Positions 41,261-41,873 of a stretch of DNA of 41,873 nucleotides are shown piece after piece. A program made the translations under genes and the position numbers. This stretch comes from Chloroflexota bacterium (GTDB lineage: Bacteria > Chloroflexota > Limnocylindria > P2-11E). The number at the start of each line of letters is the position of its first letter. Position 1 is the stretch's first letter. Below the pieces are notes generated by a model, which saw only the letters and a list, made by a program, of their open reading frames with translations, was not told the origin of the DNA and did not search any database. The stretch spans positions 1 to 41,873 of the forward strand of contig JAJYLV010000011.1 in the NCBI GenBank assembly GCA_021787445.1, read 5' to 3'.

Positions 41261-41873
41261 GACAGCAGCGAGCGCACCGCGCGCTCCGTCCACACCCGCG
41301 CCATCTCGCGCTTGTACTCGGCCGTGCCGCGGATGTCGTCGAGCGGGTCGATCTCGTCACGCACGAGGGCGGCCGCGGCGGTGAGGCGTCCGTCGTCGGC
41401 GCCTCCGGGCATCGTCGCGACGTCGCGCAGCGCCGCCTCGGTCTTCCGCGCGCGCAGCGCGGTGGGACCGACCGAGCCGAGCGCGATCCGCGCGTCCGCG
41501 AGCGCGCCGTTCCGCACGCGTCCGACCGCGGCGACGGACACGGTCGCGTAGTCGTCCTCGGTGCGCGGGAGGAACTTGACGTACGTCGCGCGCGTCCCCT
41601 CCGCGAGGGGCGGGACGCGCACGCCGGTGAGGATCTCGCCCGGCCCGATCGAGGTCTCGAAGAGTCCGACGAGGAGCTCCTCGACCGGCACGCGCCGCCG
41701 CGTGCCGCCGGCCTTCGCGAGCTCGACCTCCGCGCCGAGCGCGAGGAGCATCGGCGGCGGGTCCTGCGCCGGGTCGGCGTGCGCGAGGTTGCCGCCCACG
41801 GTCGCCTGGTCGCGGATGCGCACCGTCGCGACGTGCCCGAACGCCTCCGCGAGCGCGGGGCAGTGCGCGCGCA
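41257..41873 (-). CDS. Molybdenum hydroxylase FAD-binding subunit (5' end off window)
   Basis: The C-terminal 205 residues of a CoxM/XdhB-type flavoprotein that carries electrons from the iron-sulfur subunit. The FAD-binding stretch VRIRDQATVGGNLAHADPAQD is visible, followed by GPGEILTGVRVPPL and VKFLPRTEDDYATVSVAA, which are standard for the family. The frame is open to base 41873, so the start and the first FAD loop lie outside. Gene order M-G-L suggests the [2Fe-2S] small subunit is also outside the window. Confidence 0.92.
   Translation of the reverse strand, partial: RAHCPALAEAFGHVATVRIRDQATVGGNLAHADPAQDPPPMLLALGAEVELAKAGGTRRRVPVEELLVGLFETSIGPGEILTGVRVPPLAEGTRATYVKFLPRTEDDYATVSVAAVGRVRNGALADARIALGSVGPTALRARKTEAALRDVATMPGGADDGRLTAAAALVRDEIDPLDDIRGTAEYKREMARVWTERAVRSLLS

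Noticed and set aside
1-41873. tRNA, rRNA, CRISPR arrays, insertion sequences, prophage
   Set aside because: No tRNA cloverleaf, rRNA segment, regular repeat array, transposase or integrase was recognised by reading; a covariance-model search was not possible here.

Overview
The window is a gene-dense, very GC-rich bacterial chromosome segment with no rRNA, tRNA, CRISPR array, insertion sequence or phage gene that I can recognise. No gap between genes exceeds about 125 bases. Genes are packed in translationally coupled runs (GTGA, ATGA or TGATG overlaps), and several convergent pairs share their stop codons. The gene content (nickel superoxide dismutase, HisZ plus short HisG, WtpABC, gas vesicle genes, many -10-like boxes only 6 to 9 bases before start codons) suggests an uncultured Terrabacteria lineage. 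Chloroflexota is my best guess and Actinomycetota the main alternative; no marker gene settles it.

Layout. 1-3507: folate and methyl metabolism (folD, cyclodeaminase, two MetE-like proteins of which only the second has a zinc site). 3517-7169: DEAD-box helicase, deoC, a site-2 protease with CBS domains, a YetF-like membrane protein. 7166-9449: molybdenum cofactor genes mogA, moaC, moeA. 9574-12008: a glycosidase-like TIM-barrel protein and an ACT-domain malic enzyme. 12025-16635: tungstate/molybdate ABC transporter wtpABC, a MerR/Mop regulator and a MOT1-type molybdate permease. 16654-17341: sodX and sodN. 17412-19550: a CitE-like lyase, a MaoC hydratase and a methyltransferase whose frame is crossed by two consecutive UGA codons. 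19659-26475: a gas vesicle operon running directly into two histidine kinases, plus a convergent response regulator. 26565-33322: histidine operon hisZGDCBHFI(E) without hisA. 33296-34153: a convergent HAD phosphatase. 34223-38589: a two-gene molybdopterin oxidoreductase. 38586-41873: three subunits of a xanthine dehydrogenase/CoxL-type molybdenum hydroxylase, cut by the window edge.

How it fits together. Molybdenum is the main theme: uptake (two systems), sensing, cofactor completion and two unrelated molybdoenzymes lie within 35 kb. The histidine operon is nearly complete, and the HAD protein may supply the missing histidinol-phosphatase.

The most striking observation is the methyltransferase at 18783-19550. 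Two in-frame UGA codons (19137-19142) are followed immediately by a 42-nt hairpin whose apical loop lies 17 nt after the second UGA and contains GGUC, the layout of a bacterial SECIS element. It is therefore a candidate selenoprotein with adjacent selenocysteines. Other points of note are a GvpJ-GvpK fusion, a sigma-54-like promoter before the gas vesicle operon, and coupling of that operon to sensor kinases.
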